64,000 nt of DNA from Sipunculus nudus (GCA_026874595.1 CM049306.1:20327019-20391018), one strand, 5' to 3'. Shown: positions 48,601-63,600, counted from the stretch's first letter. Notes: generated by a model not told the origin, from the sequence alone. Program-made: numbers and translations.

Positions 48601-51600
48601 TTTTTTATTATAAAAGTTAAAAGAAAATATAGATTTTTAGTGGGATACTCTGAATATGATATGTACAAATATTTTTTTACTGTTGTTTTGTGGCGCTGTG
48701 CTTGTGGCAAAAATCATACCCCAGTATGTTTACCTTGAAGACCTGGTCAGTGATGGTTTACATTGCGAACCGGAATGAGATGCGGAGGCATACAGTGTTT
48801 CGTTGATATCTGACTGGTTTCTATCGTTGGACGTATAAAGAACAGGTTGATGTGAGGAACACATGAAAGATTAATTAAATGTACGTTGCAAGGAAACTGT
48901 TCTTGACGAAGGAAACAGAAATATGCATACATCGTTAGTAGCAGAAGTGGACCCAGCGGGACTCCATGCAGTTGGTCTGTATCCCATTTTCAGCCACCGC
49001 AACCTTTTTTTCATCGTATCAGACAAATTTTGAGGCCTGAAACCCCCGCCACCACCTAACCCCACCCCACCCCAGCCCTGTTCCTATACTGGGACCTTGA
49101 ATAAGGTTTTGTCATCAATCCTCCTGGATTGAACTCTCCATTTCATAAAGCGAGAAACATGTGTTTCTCTCTTTCACTGACCACGCATGTAGGTCAAATT
49201 CCCTCATTGAAAGCAAGCGTTATTCATATGAACAATAGTCCTTACTGTTAGAGGTTAAGTGACCACGATGCACACATTCTGGTGATTGCCGAAGGCATTT
49301 CGGCTGTGCTCAGTAAAAAAAACCCGGAAAAATCACTCAAAATTATATCGCCCATGTCACTGCGGGGATAACAACCTTTAAAATGATGTATGGCACAATA
49401 TTGTACACAACGCGGTTTTAGAGAACGTTGCGATCAAACGTGAACCAAATTCCTTTTATAAGTATTAGATAAGCATTCTATTTTTTTAACCAAGTAGAAA
49501 TAAGACTCAAGAAATAAGGTTCCATGAGGTTGTAAAACCAGAGCATTTGTATAAAAAATGATTTCAGTTAATTAAGCATGTGAAGCAGTACATGTACAAA
49601 TCAATGATGATATGCTCACATTCTTAGCAAACAAGATACCTCAGTTTTACAATAAGTAAGTTAATACATGATATCAGGAATGTCCACTCAGAGAAAAAAA
49701 CAGAGGTAAACCAGAAATGTAAGTTACCAAAATTGTTTTATTTAGAGGATTCTTAACAGAATGATATTGCAATTTTTTTTTGACCCAGCTGAATGCCAGA
49801 TCTGTTGGCCAAACCTAAACTGTAAGTTTCCAAAAGTGCTTACAATTCAACTGATGAGCATGCACAGGTTTAATCTTATTGGAGTGTCTTTGTTTTGGCA
49901 GGAAAAGTTCATGAATCTTTACAAACATGCTTCTCAGCAAATATAGTTCCTGCACTTATGAACTTCATCAGGATTTTGGTGATATTCAGGATCTGAATTT
50001 TGGTGGAGTTATGCACTTTGAGAGTGCTTTCTAATTCTTACCATTGTATTTTTCCTTTTCTTGTCTTGTTTGAGAATGACAGGATGGGGGTCACTGGGTG
50101 CATCTATTTGAGCCATCTGGAAATCACCCCATCCCACCAGATGGACCAGACTGTTCACAGATAAAGCCTGGCCTCGCAGGTAACCTGTCACCTTTAATGT
50201 TCCCTGTGTTCCCTGTAAATCATGAAATTTCTAAAATACATGCTGGAAAGCCAATATTTTGATATGTTTTCTGCAAGGCAAAACTAATTACAGTTTGTTA
50301 CATGGATATGCTTATAAAATCATGTATTATTCATGTGTAAGCTAAACCAAAACAAGGCCTACAGGCCTAATGCGAACCTGTGCATTGGGAAATACACCAG
50401 GTATAATGCTTCATTGCTGGACCATGACTTCTCATGTATATGAACAATGCAGGTACTAAACATTTTGAATAAGAAACAATTACACAAACATCACTGCTGA
50501 AATTCTGGTATGGGTGCACACAACACAACTAGGGACCGATGGGTCTCAACGCTCAGTTGAATTTGTCTATAAGGATATTTTGAAAGAAATTTTTCAGAAT
50601 GACAGTCCTGTGATCCTTAACCAATTACCTTGTGACCAAAAAATCTTAGAACTTAATATCCTTGAACTTGCAGCATTAGGATTATTGTAACAATCTTTTA
50701 AAAAGTGACCTTGACCTCTGACCAGATAACCTCAAATTCTACAGGTTTCCTCACTTTGGGCAAGTAAGCCATGTGTGAACGATGGAAAGTTCAGGATGAA
50801 AAGTTTGATTTACAGTGCATCCACAATCTTTTAAAAGATGTGGCTTCTGTGACTTTCAAATTAGATCGCTGGACCCTGAAAATCAAAATGAATTTACATA
50901 TGTGGTTGGTCATTATTAAATCAAGTTTGAAGCCAGTCTGTCTATCAAAAGCAGAATTATCATCCATACACTAATTTGTGAATGGATGGGCCCTGTGACC
51001 TTGACCTTTGACCTATGACCCAAACATCAAACAGAATCTTCCCCTAGTGGCAGGTTAGCAATATCTTGAAGATGGAAGGTTTGCGATGAAAAGTTTGGCT
51101 TCAAATGCATACACATTCCTTTCAAAGAAATGGGTCCTGTGACCTTGACCTTTGACCGTTGGACCCCAAATTCAACATGGTTCTTACTTTAGTGGTGGGC
51201 CATTTATAAGTTAAGTTTGAAACCAATATATCAAACTTAACTGGAGTTATCATCTGGAAACTAATTTGTGTGGATGGACGGATTGACAGACAGACAGACA
51301 TAAAAACAGACAGACTGACAGACAGGGTGATTAGTATATGGCATCCACTTGTGATCAATAAACACACCAGGTTTTGGGACACCAGATGTAATGACAGCTG
51401 AGAAACTGACATGATTGTTGTCATTTTATAGTAAATAAATAGAAAAAATATTTGTTAAAATAGGAAAACCACCACGTTTCAGGAACTGACAAAACTAGTC
51501 ATGGTCAATATTCAAGGCAAGATTCATGACAAACCATGCATTAAATATCAAGATAATCGAGGTTTTTATCAAATTTTTTACTATTCTGGGGGGTACTTTC

Positions 51601-54600
51601 AAGCCCCATAGCTCGAAGGGAAAAGGTCGCAGTGACTTAATTTCAGGTTTCCAAGGAAATTTTTAATTGACCTCCCTGGATGTTCACTTAGAAGTTTCTA
51701 GGACCAGCTGTTACGATTTGTGCCCTGCTAACGGACGGCCGGATGTCCAGACAGACGACAGACAAAGGGCCATTCCTATACCTCAGTTGATTTACAGTAA
51801 GCTGAGCTAAAAATGATTGTAGCTGGCACCACCAGTCTTGTATACAACATAGCTATCAGAGATATATACATATGCCTAAGTTCAGACTGATTTATCAAAC
51901 CCCTCCTGAGAAATAAGCAGGGACACACACTGTGCAAAAAATTATTGTAGGTGGCACCACCAGTCTTGTATACGACAAGTATACGATAATTAAAATACGA
52001 TAGGTATAAATATGCCCAATTTCAGGATGATATATCAAATTCCTCTATAGGAATAACCAGGCACAAAAGTCACACACTGTGCAAATGTCATTGTAGGTGG
52101 TGACACTTGTCTTGTGAACAAGAAACCCATCAAAGACACATAGACAGGTCAAAATATTAGGCCAATACATCAAACTTACCTTAAGTCTGATGCATGGGAC
52201 TGACCACGCTAAGGTGAGAAAGGCACTTGCCCCGAATGAACTGTTACAAATTTGCTAGCTCAGCCTACTGCACTGAGTGAACTCATGACCTGCACCTGGC
52301 TAGACTGGGTGAACTTTTGACCTGTACCTGGCTGCACTGAGTGAACTCTTGACCTGTTGCCTAATCTGATACAGTTGGCAGTCTGCCAAAGCTATAAATA
52401 GATTGGCTCCACATGCAGCCCTGAGGGGCATGACACCCATGAGGTGATCACATGGTGCCCATGAGGTGTTCACATGTCACCCATGAGGGGATCACATGCC
52501 TTGTGCTTGGCTGCACTGACTGAATTCTTGACCTATATCTGGCTGCACTGAATGAACTCTTGATCTATTGCCAAATCTGAAACAAGTTGGCAGTTTCCTA
52601 ACCTATTTAAATATACAGACACAATCTTGGCCTGTTGGCAAATCTGTTTACACATACTGAAAGACTGGCTAAAATGCTTTTTTTTCCAAGCTGACATATT
52701 CATAAACTTTTTATCAAAATATCCAGAAAATAAAAGATTCAGTTCTTTCATTGTTTAAGGTCCAATAATTCTGCCAAAAATCATTCAAGTAAACTTGAAC
52801 AAAGGCCACCTAAGAATAATTTTTGTGCCATGTAACAGAAGTTATAATTGAAACAATAATTTTGTAGAAGAACAGTTTTGCCGTTCTCAGTATGAGTTAG
52901 ACATAACAATGGCCATAAGACCAACTTAAGTTTTTCTGATATTATTGAAAGAACCATGTCCTACGATAATTCTTTAGAAAAATTGAACGATTCAACTTGA
53001 CAGTTTCATCATAAACATTTTAAGCTGAAAGAGGCTAAAATTATGAGGTTTTTGCCCATAAAAAACAGGTCAACGTAGGTGGCACATCAAAATCTGCAAC
53101 TTCAAATATGAGTCATGTGACCAACATTTGCACAATATTTGGTAATGCTAGCTTCTGTCATTTCTGAGATAACTATGTCAGTTTGCTTACTTGGCCAAAT
53201 TATCGTTCATATTCATTTAATTCCACTAAAATTCATCAAATGCAAACCATTTGAACAAACTTGAGAGTGCTTGCCTCTGGGATCATTTCTGTAAAATATT
53301 GAACAATGTGGCTGGACTATTTACAAGAAGACTTTTAAAGGTTTTTCAGCTTTTCCCCTCTAAAATCTAAGTACATGCAGATAGCAAAAAAATAAGCTGA
53401 ATCCCACAACATTTGATATGTGACAGATAATTGCATAAAATCTCGGGATGGTAGCTCCTGCTATTCCTGAGAAATTATGGGTTGATATACAGATGACCAA
53501 TGACCCCCGTACAAAAAAGGTCAATGCAGGTGGCACCACCAATACCTGAATTTCATATATGACTCATGTGACCAACACTGGCATAAAATTTGGTGATGAT
53601 AGCTCTGGCCGTTTCTGAGATTGTCATTTTAGTATGCTTTTTTGGACAGATGACTAGGTTCAACTTCCTGTAATTGGGCCAAAATTCACAGAACTTGAAC
53701 CCTTTGAACAAACTTGAGAGAGATGGTATAAAAGATTATTTCTGTGAAATATTGAACAAAGTGGCTTGACCGTTTCAGAGAAGAAGATTTTTAAAGGTTT
53801 TTTAGCTTTTTCTCTATAAAATCTAAGAAAATGCAGATTTTTTTCAGATGGCTAATTTTTTGCATTAAATTTCATGATGCTAGCTCCAGTCATTTTCGAT
53901 ATAGTATGGGTTAATGTATACCAGTGATTGTAAACATTGCCTGGCATGAGGAATATCGAAAATCATAAATCTACATTTTTTCAAAGTTTTTAAAAAACAT
54001 TCTTGTCAAAGATAACCAAAGATAACCTGAAATCTAAATGTCTGGAGGCATGATGTAACGAATGCTGATAAACTGGTTCCAGGCTAGATGTATCTGCTTC
54101 ACACAGCTAACATATATGGTAAAATGAATCAATTCAATCTTTATTATTCAGCCAAAATTCATTCTTTGGAACCATAAAAGACAATTATTATTAGAATTAT
54201 TCAGGGGATTATTCTTGTAAAATATTAAATGAATTGGCCTCAGTGGCGTCAGTCAAAAAAAGTTTTGCAGGTTTATAACTCATATGGGAAGATAAAGCAA
54301 AATGGCTAAGTTAAGCTTCCAATAACTCAGCCAAAAATCACTGAACCAAAACCATTTAAACAAACTTGAATTATAAACATCTAAGGATAATTAATGTGTG
54401 AGATTTAAGAATTTGGCCCAGTGGTTTTTGAGGAGAAGATCTTTGTAGCCACTGAGCTAAAATGGGCTGTTATGGCATATGACTAAATTCAGCTTCCCAT
54501 AACTCAGCCAAAAGTCACTGAACTGAGACCATTTGAACAAACTTCAGAAAGCACTACCCTAGGATCATTTCTGTTTGATATTAAACAATTTGGCTATATG

Positions 54601-57600
54601 GTTTCAGAGAAGAAGTTTTTTGTAGCTGTCAGTATGATACAGGCACTGATGACCCCTGTTCAAAAAAGGCCGATGCAGGTGGCGCCACCAATACCTGAAT
54701 TTCAGACATGACTCATGTGACCTACATTGGCATTAAAATTTGGTGATGACAGCTCCAGCCGTTTCTAAGATTGTAATTTTAGTAAGCTTTTTTGGACAGA
54801 TGACTAAGTTCAACAAGCTGTAACTCGGCCAAAAATCACCAAACTTAAACCATTCGATCAAACTTGAGAGAGATTGTTCCAGGGATCATTTCTGTGAAAT
54901 ATTGGACAATTTAGCTAAACAGTTTCGGAGAAGAAGATTTTTAAAGCTTTTTTAGCTTTTCTCTATAAAATCTAAGAAAATGCAGTTAGCCAAAAAATAA
55001 GCAAAATCCGATAGAGTTTTTTAGATGACTAATTTTTTGCAGAAAATTTCTTGATGCTAACTCTTGCCGTTTTCAAGATAGTATGGGTACAGACACATGA
55101 CGCCGGACGACACCACACCATCGCATAAGCTCACAGGTTCGCTAAAAATAGCTTATTTGCATATACAGTTAGTGCCATATACACAAAAATGCCATGTATC
55201 AATATGAAATATTTATATCTGAATATTCCCTCCAGAGATCTTCCAATAAATGACACTGCACTGTATTCTATTTTTTGTGAAGATATTCATGTAATATGTG
55301 TGTACACCAAGTTTTACTAAAAGATTGCTGGGATGGTAAAGATGTAAATATGAATTTTATGTTAGTAGCAATTTGATCATTGCTACCATATACAACATAT
55401 TTTTATCCCAATTGTAAAAAAAATTGCATCATTTCAAAAGTGCAGATTTGTACATATCTGTTACATATGTCTGAAGGAGTAGACCATGTGGCACATTCTG
55501 TTATGATACTGTGCTATCTAGGGTATGTATGAGAAAATGGCTACACAGGTTACAAGTCAATATGTAAAAATCATTTTAATACAGGGGATTCCCAGTTTAA
55601 ACAATGCTAGAACTGATGAATACCTCGGCATCATTTAGTTCAAAGGTGACGGCTTCTGCCACCATATGAGGTCGATGTTCTCTCATGGTTATTTGACGGA
55701 GTTTCTGGCTCCCGATCTGTCGCAATACCACAAGTGCATCTTGTGAACTGTCTAAAGCATGCCATTTTGCATCTGGTAACCTGGCAAAATAAACCAATAA
55801 GCACTAGGCACAGAGCAGACTCCATTATTTTATAGAAACATCAAATATAATGATAATGTTGCATTTTTCAAATTTTTTTATGATTCTGATATTCATTAGT
55901 GGTTTTTTACTGAATTTTCAGTAACATGATCACTATTTTTATGATTCATTTCCACAGCTTTGTCTTAGATTGATCTTGAAGTAATTGAGCAGTCATACAT
56001 CAAGCTTCAAACTGCCTAATAATTTCTGGCATTTGTAATTACCTCTGTTAAAGACTCTCATTAGGGCCATCATTAACCATATCAACTCATGACTGAATCA
56101 TCATTAATTGCTGTCAGTCCTACTGTATCAATCAATAAATCAATAAATGACACCAGGCCTTATTATCAGGCATCACAAAGGTTGCCTTTTGCATAATAAA
56201 ACAAAGATAATTTATTTTTACCTGCTATCTAACTTCTTCTGCAGTGCTTTGCGAGATTCAGACTGTTTTTTTGTTGGAAGAGATTTGAAGCCCTGAAATA
56301 TAATATGCAACAATGAACATTGTTTCTCAGACACCACCTATATCACTTTAAACCCCCCGCATCAAACATTTTTATTGCCCAAGTGTCACATGGTGATCAG
56401 GTGACGTGCTTGATCACACCTTAAAAACAAGTTACCCATGCGTCATGATGCTCAGCCGACTGACATGTTGATTATATGTCCTTGAACAGACAACTAATTA
56501 AAATAGGTGGCATCATTGTTCATGCATAAAAGCTTAAGTTCATCAAGACCCATAAGCACAACAAATTTGATGACAATCCAACCAGCCTTTCATGAGAAAT
56601 CTGGCAATTTGTGTGTATTTTGCATTATTTCTTGGGTGCTCAAACATAACCCAAATTTCTGAGAATATAGGTCACTGTGACCAAATTTCAGGTTTCTGGG
56701 GAGAACTTTTGAGGATATCTCAGGATGTCAAGTTAGAAGATTCTGGGCCCCACGGTTATGATTTGTGCCCTACTTTGGTATCAAATTTTAAATTATTCTG
56801 AGCGGTGCTTATAAGCCCAATAGCTTAGAAAAATATGGGTAACAGAGACCTTAATTCATGTTTCCTAGGAGACTTTTCATAGATCTCCCTGGATGTCAAG
56901 TTTGAAGATTCTAGGACAAATGGTTACAATTTGAGTCCTGTTAAGGGACAACCGCATCTATGAAAGTCTCATAAATAGAGAAAAAAAGGTGTTAAAATTT
57001 AAAAAAATTTAGGTTGTGCCACCAGTCCGCAAGAACAGATTAAACACTCCATGATGTATATGCATGCAACGAATCAGGGTGATCAATGCAAGAGTTGTTC
57101 AGATACTGAAGCTTTTTTATCAAATTTTTAGTTTCCTATGGAAGTACTTCTAAGCCCCATAGCTCTGAGGATATGGGTAACAGAGACCTAATTTCAGGTT
57201 TCCCTGGAGTTTTTTACGGACCTCCCAGGATGTCAAGAAAGAAGATTCCAGGTCAAATAGTTGTGATTTGTGCCCTGTTAACAGACGACCACATCTTTGA
57301 TGGTCTCAAAATAAAGATAAAAACGTGTAAAAATTCAAAGAAGTCCAGGTTGCACCACAAGTCTGCAGGAACTGATGAAACACTTAATGATGCATATGCA
57401 TGCAAAGAATAATGCTGATCAATGCACTAGTTGTTCAGATACCAGAGCTTTTGTATCATATTTTTAGTTAGCCTGGAAGCCTGATAACTAACAGGTTTCG
57501 GGTAACAGAGACCTAATTCCAGGTTTCCAAAGAGACTTTTCATGGGCCTCCCTGCATGACGAAACAGAAGATTCCAAATCCAGTCAATAAGATTTGTGCT

Positions 57601-60600
57601 GTTAACAGATGACGGCATCTTTTAAGGTCTCAAAAACAGAGAAAAACAAGGGACCCATGGGTCACGGCGCTCAGCTTAAGTTTGAAATTTTTGCAAATGA
57701 AAAATGTTCTATTTTAATGTTTTTCATTTATATAAGTAATGATAAGCTAAGAGAAAAGAGGCCCTCCTACTTGGTTAAAGTAAAGTTCTAAATATATGAT
57801 TGCAAACTAATACTCTGACAAGACTGTCATGAAGAAAAACAGTAAAAGTTTTGAGATACTGTGATGCATATGAAAAATTTACAGATGGACAGGCCAGTGG
57901 ACAGAATGGACTAATACCTTTATTTCACTTTCAAGGGAATAATGCATTTAAGTTTATATATAAGCCTATTATTTAAGCATATCCACTTTCTCCATTAAAA
58001 TAGTTTTTATCTGATTAATTTTTTTATTTACAAGTTTTATAAATTTGTATTAAAAAACACTGAAAATATAATTTAAAATATTAGAATTCTAAGTTGCAAT
58101 CATTATATATCCAGAGTGTAGCTCATATTGGGTCATATTATGCATACACATATATTTTTATTATTTTTAAATCACAAATGTTTAAACTGAATTTTAAAAG
58201 AAAATAATGCCACAACATGGCATCTACAAGATTATTCCTTGAATCACTATTAAAATGTATTGCACATTGGAGTTTTCAGTACATGCTTAATCTTATTCAC
58301 CGAAATAAAACAAAAGATTCAGTAAATTTTCAAATAAAGTATACACACTGTTGGTTGAATGAGGGACAAACAATTTCATTATGCTAATTACAATCTAAGC
58401 TATAATTTATTACTGGAATTAATAGTCAATTTCACACCTAGTGAAGTTTTTACTCTTCTCAAGAAAGGAATTACTTATCTGATGAACATCCATACTTTCA
58501 TAGCAATACACCACTTTGTGGACACAATTAAATGTGCACTTTAATCATTGTAACCCTGGTGGTAAATACAAAATCTAAAATGTAGCATTGCATAGCCAAG
58601 AATAAAATGAAATACAGAAAATTATAACATTCATCTAGTTGATGCACCATCTGGGGGGGGGGGGGGTGAAGGGCAGAGGGGAAGCCTGCTAGTAGTGGCC
58701 AAGCTGCCTGGGGTGGGTTACATAATGCAAGTAAAGGCTGTACTACTAGGTGGGCTAGATGTAAACAACATTTGACATGGTGTATGAAAACTTGAATAAA
58801 AGCTACACTTTTCAATCAATTCATTTGAAATTTCAGATTTTAAAAGATTAAATCCTTATGTATATATGCTGTGAAAATTAAATCAACAGTGCTTACAGGG
58901 AAAAAAACATGCCATTGCCAAAGTTGGACAAAATTTAAGGTATTGATTTTTTATTTATGCTAATAACTTGAAAAATTTGCAAAATTCAGATCTAATTTTG
59001 GGTAAACAATTGAATCTTGATTAAATATAGTTATATTCCTGACAAAAAAAGTCTCTGGCTTCAGCAATATTCATCTTAGGTGAGTAAATATATTTCTTGA
59101 TTTTTTAAAAAATGCATTATGTTTGGGCCCATAACTTAAAAAAAATACACAATACTGACATCATTTCTGGCATGTGCATAGCGAATGTATAGAAAAATAT
59201 GTATATTAAACATGATGAAAGTCAGATCAGTGGTTTTGATATTAGGCAGTCTTAAAGTGTAACAATAGGTTTTTAATGGAAAAATGAGGTTTTTCATTAA
59301 TATCTCGAAGGAATTAAGTCCTAGTGACCAAATTCTTGGCATGATAGGGCATTTTGGAGACATCTAACTGTATGCCAAATTTAAGGAACTTAAGAGCTGA
59401 AGCTTTGGAGCTGAGCTCTAGCAAACTGCATAACACTAGCTTGATGTAAACAATATGTGACATGGTGCTTGAAAACTTGAATAAAATCTACAGTTTTTGA
59501 TCAACTAGTTTCAAATTTTTGATGTTAACAGTTGAAATGCTAACAAAAACATGCTTTGAAAATTAAATCCACAGCAGTTACAGGAAAAAAACATGCCATG
59601 GTCAAAGTTGGGCAAAATTTAAGGTACCAATTTTTTATTTTTGCTAATATTTTAAAAAAATTTAAAAGATTTTGATCTAATTTTGGGTATACAATTTTTA
59701 ATTTAATAAAAGTATTATTACTGGAAAAAAGTGCTTAGCTTTAACGAGTTTTGTGTTAAGTGATCAAATTTTTTTCCTGATTATTTACAAAGTGCATTAT
59801 GTTTGGGCCCATAACTTTTTTAAATTATATGATAAAGACCTAATTTCTGACATGTACATAAAACTATATAGAGGATTATTAATGGTAAATATGAGGAAAA
59901 ACAGATGAGTGGTTTTGATATTAGGCAGTCCTGAAGTGTGAGGTTTTCCCTTAATTTCTCAGAGAAAGGAAGTCACAAAGACCCAGTTTTTGGCTTGGTA
60001 GGAGATCTTGGGGACATCTAACATTATGCCGAATTTTGGATTCCTAGGTCTTACGGTTTCAAAACGTGCCACATCTACGGACGGACAGACGGACGGATGA
60101 TGGACAATGGACCACGACTATAGCTCAGATGACTTATAGTCAGCTGAGCTAAAAATTGTGAAAAATCGAAAAATACAGGTGGCGCCACCAGTCTGCAGAA
60201 ACTGATGTAAAAATCCATGATTAATATGCATGCAAAGAATCATGGTGAACAATGCTGCAGTTGTTTAGATATTTGAGCCTTTGTATCAATTTTTTTCATT
60301 ATTCTAGGGGTACTTCAGAGCCCCATAGCTTGAAGAATATGGGTGACAGAGACCTAATTCTAGGTTTCCAAGGAGATTTTTCATGGACCTCCCTAGATGT
60401 AAAGTAAGAAGATTCCAGGTCCAGTGGTTAGGATGGCCAGGCAGTGGACGGACAAAGAGTGATTGCTGTAGCTCAGATGACTCACAGTCAGCTAAGCTAA
60501 AAAATCTATGACTCCAGTATCACTCAGTTTCCCTCCGAAGATACTTGGGCCATTTTTACCAACAAATATACTTCAACATATGATAATTCTTCCTATACTT

Positions 60601-63600
60601 ATGACCAATTAGACCTGTACATTTTTTATGATTATCTCATATATCCGTCTTTGTTGACTATTTTCTTTAACAGCTGCAGTGTTCATAGCTAACGATGTGT
60701 TAATACACTCAGCTTCCATTAAAATGTACACTAATCTTTTAATAAACACTTGAAATCAGTCTAAATTTAGTGTGAAAGAATTTGAATGTAAAATTTCGTC
60801 CCACAATCAGGAATTGGCTGCATATTTATCTATTCTCATGCTTTATGACCATTCAGCAAGATTAAACATGGCTGCCATCAGGGCCCATCAGCAGAAATGG
60901 TGTTTTAAACAAACTTCCATTATACTTCTTTTTCAATTTAATCTTAAATAAGAACTATCAACAAAGGTTATGTAAGACTAAGAGAAATTTTGGATCATGC
61001 ATTAACAACTCATAACCATAATGCATTTTGAAGTGGAATCCTCCATATCATGGCCATTGGCGGGGACACCTGTTCAGGCATTCATAGCGAGATCTTGACA
61101 CCCAAAGTATCATATAATCTGCTTTGTATATTAACATTACAAATAAAAGTGATAAAAATATCATATATTTTTAATATCCTTTCAACTTTTGACAAATTCA
61201 ACTGATACATGCTTTATAATCTCATATTTTAATCATTACTTGTCATTTTTATGCCGTTGCCTGAGAAATAATTTATGATATTTTACACTATTTTCACGGT
61301 AAAATATAAAAGAAAAAGCTGCTTGGCGAAAGCATTTTCCGAATATAAGTGCTGGAGAAACATAGTATTAATTTTTTGGCCATATAAAGAGTTGGTTATT
61401 TTTCCATCACAGCTTGTTGAACACTTGATGACAGATTTTCATTCTTTGTGAACATTAATATGCCGCTGTGCCCGTTTCACTCACAAACAAGTGCACCTTT
61501 CAGTGGTTCCTCAGTGATAGACAGCAATGGGGATGATTATGGGTGCAGTATCACCAGGCCTGGTTAACATTAGGATATAAAATGAGATGAAGTGTGTGGT
61601 GTAGTCTAAACCCGGAATGGAATTCTACAGATGTACATTTACTTAGTTTAGTAAGCATAAAAAAAGGGCCCCTGTGACCTAAAGATCTGAATTACTCCTT
61701 ACCGGGACCACACAGACAGTTGCAGGCAGACTATGTGACAGGATACAGGACAGGCAGTTCTCTCCCTCTCTGTCCAGGCCATCTTCAGGTGACAGCACAA
61801 ACAAAAGACAGTCAGCAACCTTAGCAGCATCTAATGTGGCATACAGGTTACCATACTCAGGGATCAGAAATGAAAATCTCTGCTTAAACCTTGGGACACT
61901 GAAAGAAAAAAATATCTTACAGAAATACCTGCAGAAGCTAAGGAAATAATAAAGAAGGCTGTTTTAAACTGAATATTCCTTTCATTGTTTATTAATACCA
62001 AAATGAACCAGAGCAAGAAATTCACCAAAAAGGTTCACAATATCAAGATCATACTTTTGAATATTTGTAAACAACTTTTATATGGTACATCCTTTACCTG
62101 ACATATGTAATCATTTGGTATCCTTTACCTGACGTGTAATGATTTGGTTTTCTTTACCTGACATGTGTAATGATTTGGTATTCTTCACCTGACATGTGTT
62201 ATGATTTGGTATTCTTTACCTGATATGTGTTATGATTTGGTATTCTTTTCCTGATATGTGTAATGATTTGGTATTCTTTACCTGATATGTGCAATGATTT
62301 GGTATTCTTTACCTGATGTGTAATGATTTGGTATTCTTTACCTGATATGTGCAGTGATTTGGTATTCTTTACCTGATATGTGTAATGATTGGGTTTTACT
62401 TACCTGACATGTGTAATGATTTGGTATTCTTTACCTGACATGTGCAATGATTTGTTATTCTTTACCTGACATGTGTGATGATTTGGTATTCTTTACCTGA
62501 TATGTGTAATGATTCCGTTTTCTTTACCTGACATGTGTCATGATTTGGTATTTTTTACCTGATATATGTGCAATGATTTGGTATTTTTTACCTGATATAT
62601 GTGCAATGATTTGGTATTCTTTACCTGATACGTGCAATGATTTGGTATTCTTTACCTGATATGTGTAATGATTTGGTTGTCTTTACCTGACATGTGTAAT
62701 GATTTGGTATTCTTTACCTGATATGTTCATGGTGTGGTATTCTTTACCTTACATGTGCAATGATTTGGTATTCTTTACTTGATATGTGTAATGATTTGGT
62801 ATTCTTTACTTGATATGTGTAATGATTTGGTATTCTTTACTTGATATGTGTAATGATTTGGTTTTCTTTACCTGACATGTGTAATGATTTGGTATTCTTT
62901 ACCTGATATGTGTAATGATTTGGTATTCTTTACCTGATATGTGTAATGATTTGGTTTTCTTTACCTGACATGTGCAATGATTTGGTATTCTTTACCTGAC
63001 GTGTAATGATTTGGTATTCTTTACCTGACATGTGCAATAATTTGGTATTCTTTACCTGACATGTGCAATAATTTGGTATTCTTTACCTGACATGTGCAAT
63101 GATTTGGTATTCTTTACCTGATATGTGTAATGATTTGGTTTTCTTTACCTGACATGTGTAATGATTTGGTATTCTTTACCTGACATGTGTAATGATTTGG
63201 TATTCTTTACCTGATATGTGTAATGATTTGGTATTCTTTACCTGATATGTGCAATGATTTGGTATTCTTTACCTGACGTGTAATGATTTGGTATTCTTTA
63301 CCTGATATGTGCAATGATTTGGTTTTCTTTACCTGACGTGTAATGATTTGGTATTCTTTACCTGACGTGTAATGATTTGGTATTCTTTGCCTTATATGCG
63401 CAATGATTTGGTTTTCTTTACCTGACATGTGCAATGATTTAGTATTTTTTACCTTACATGTGCAAAGATTTGTTATTCTTTACCTGACACGTGTAATAAT
63501 TTGTTATACCTTAACCGACATGTAAATATTTTATATTTTAGTTTTTACATGACATATGAAATGATTTAGTATTCTTTACCTGATGTGCAATGATTTGGTA

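Noticed and set aside
48871-49065. 64-codon minus-strand frame with a glycine run
   Set aside because: It lies in the transposon-like insertion; the glycines come from a CCCCACC-rich stretch and the rest is unrecognised.
63207-63434. 75-codon repetitive frame in the TSR1 intron array
   Set aside because: Pure translation of the 31-bp repeat; no gene-like start or end.
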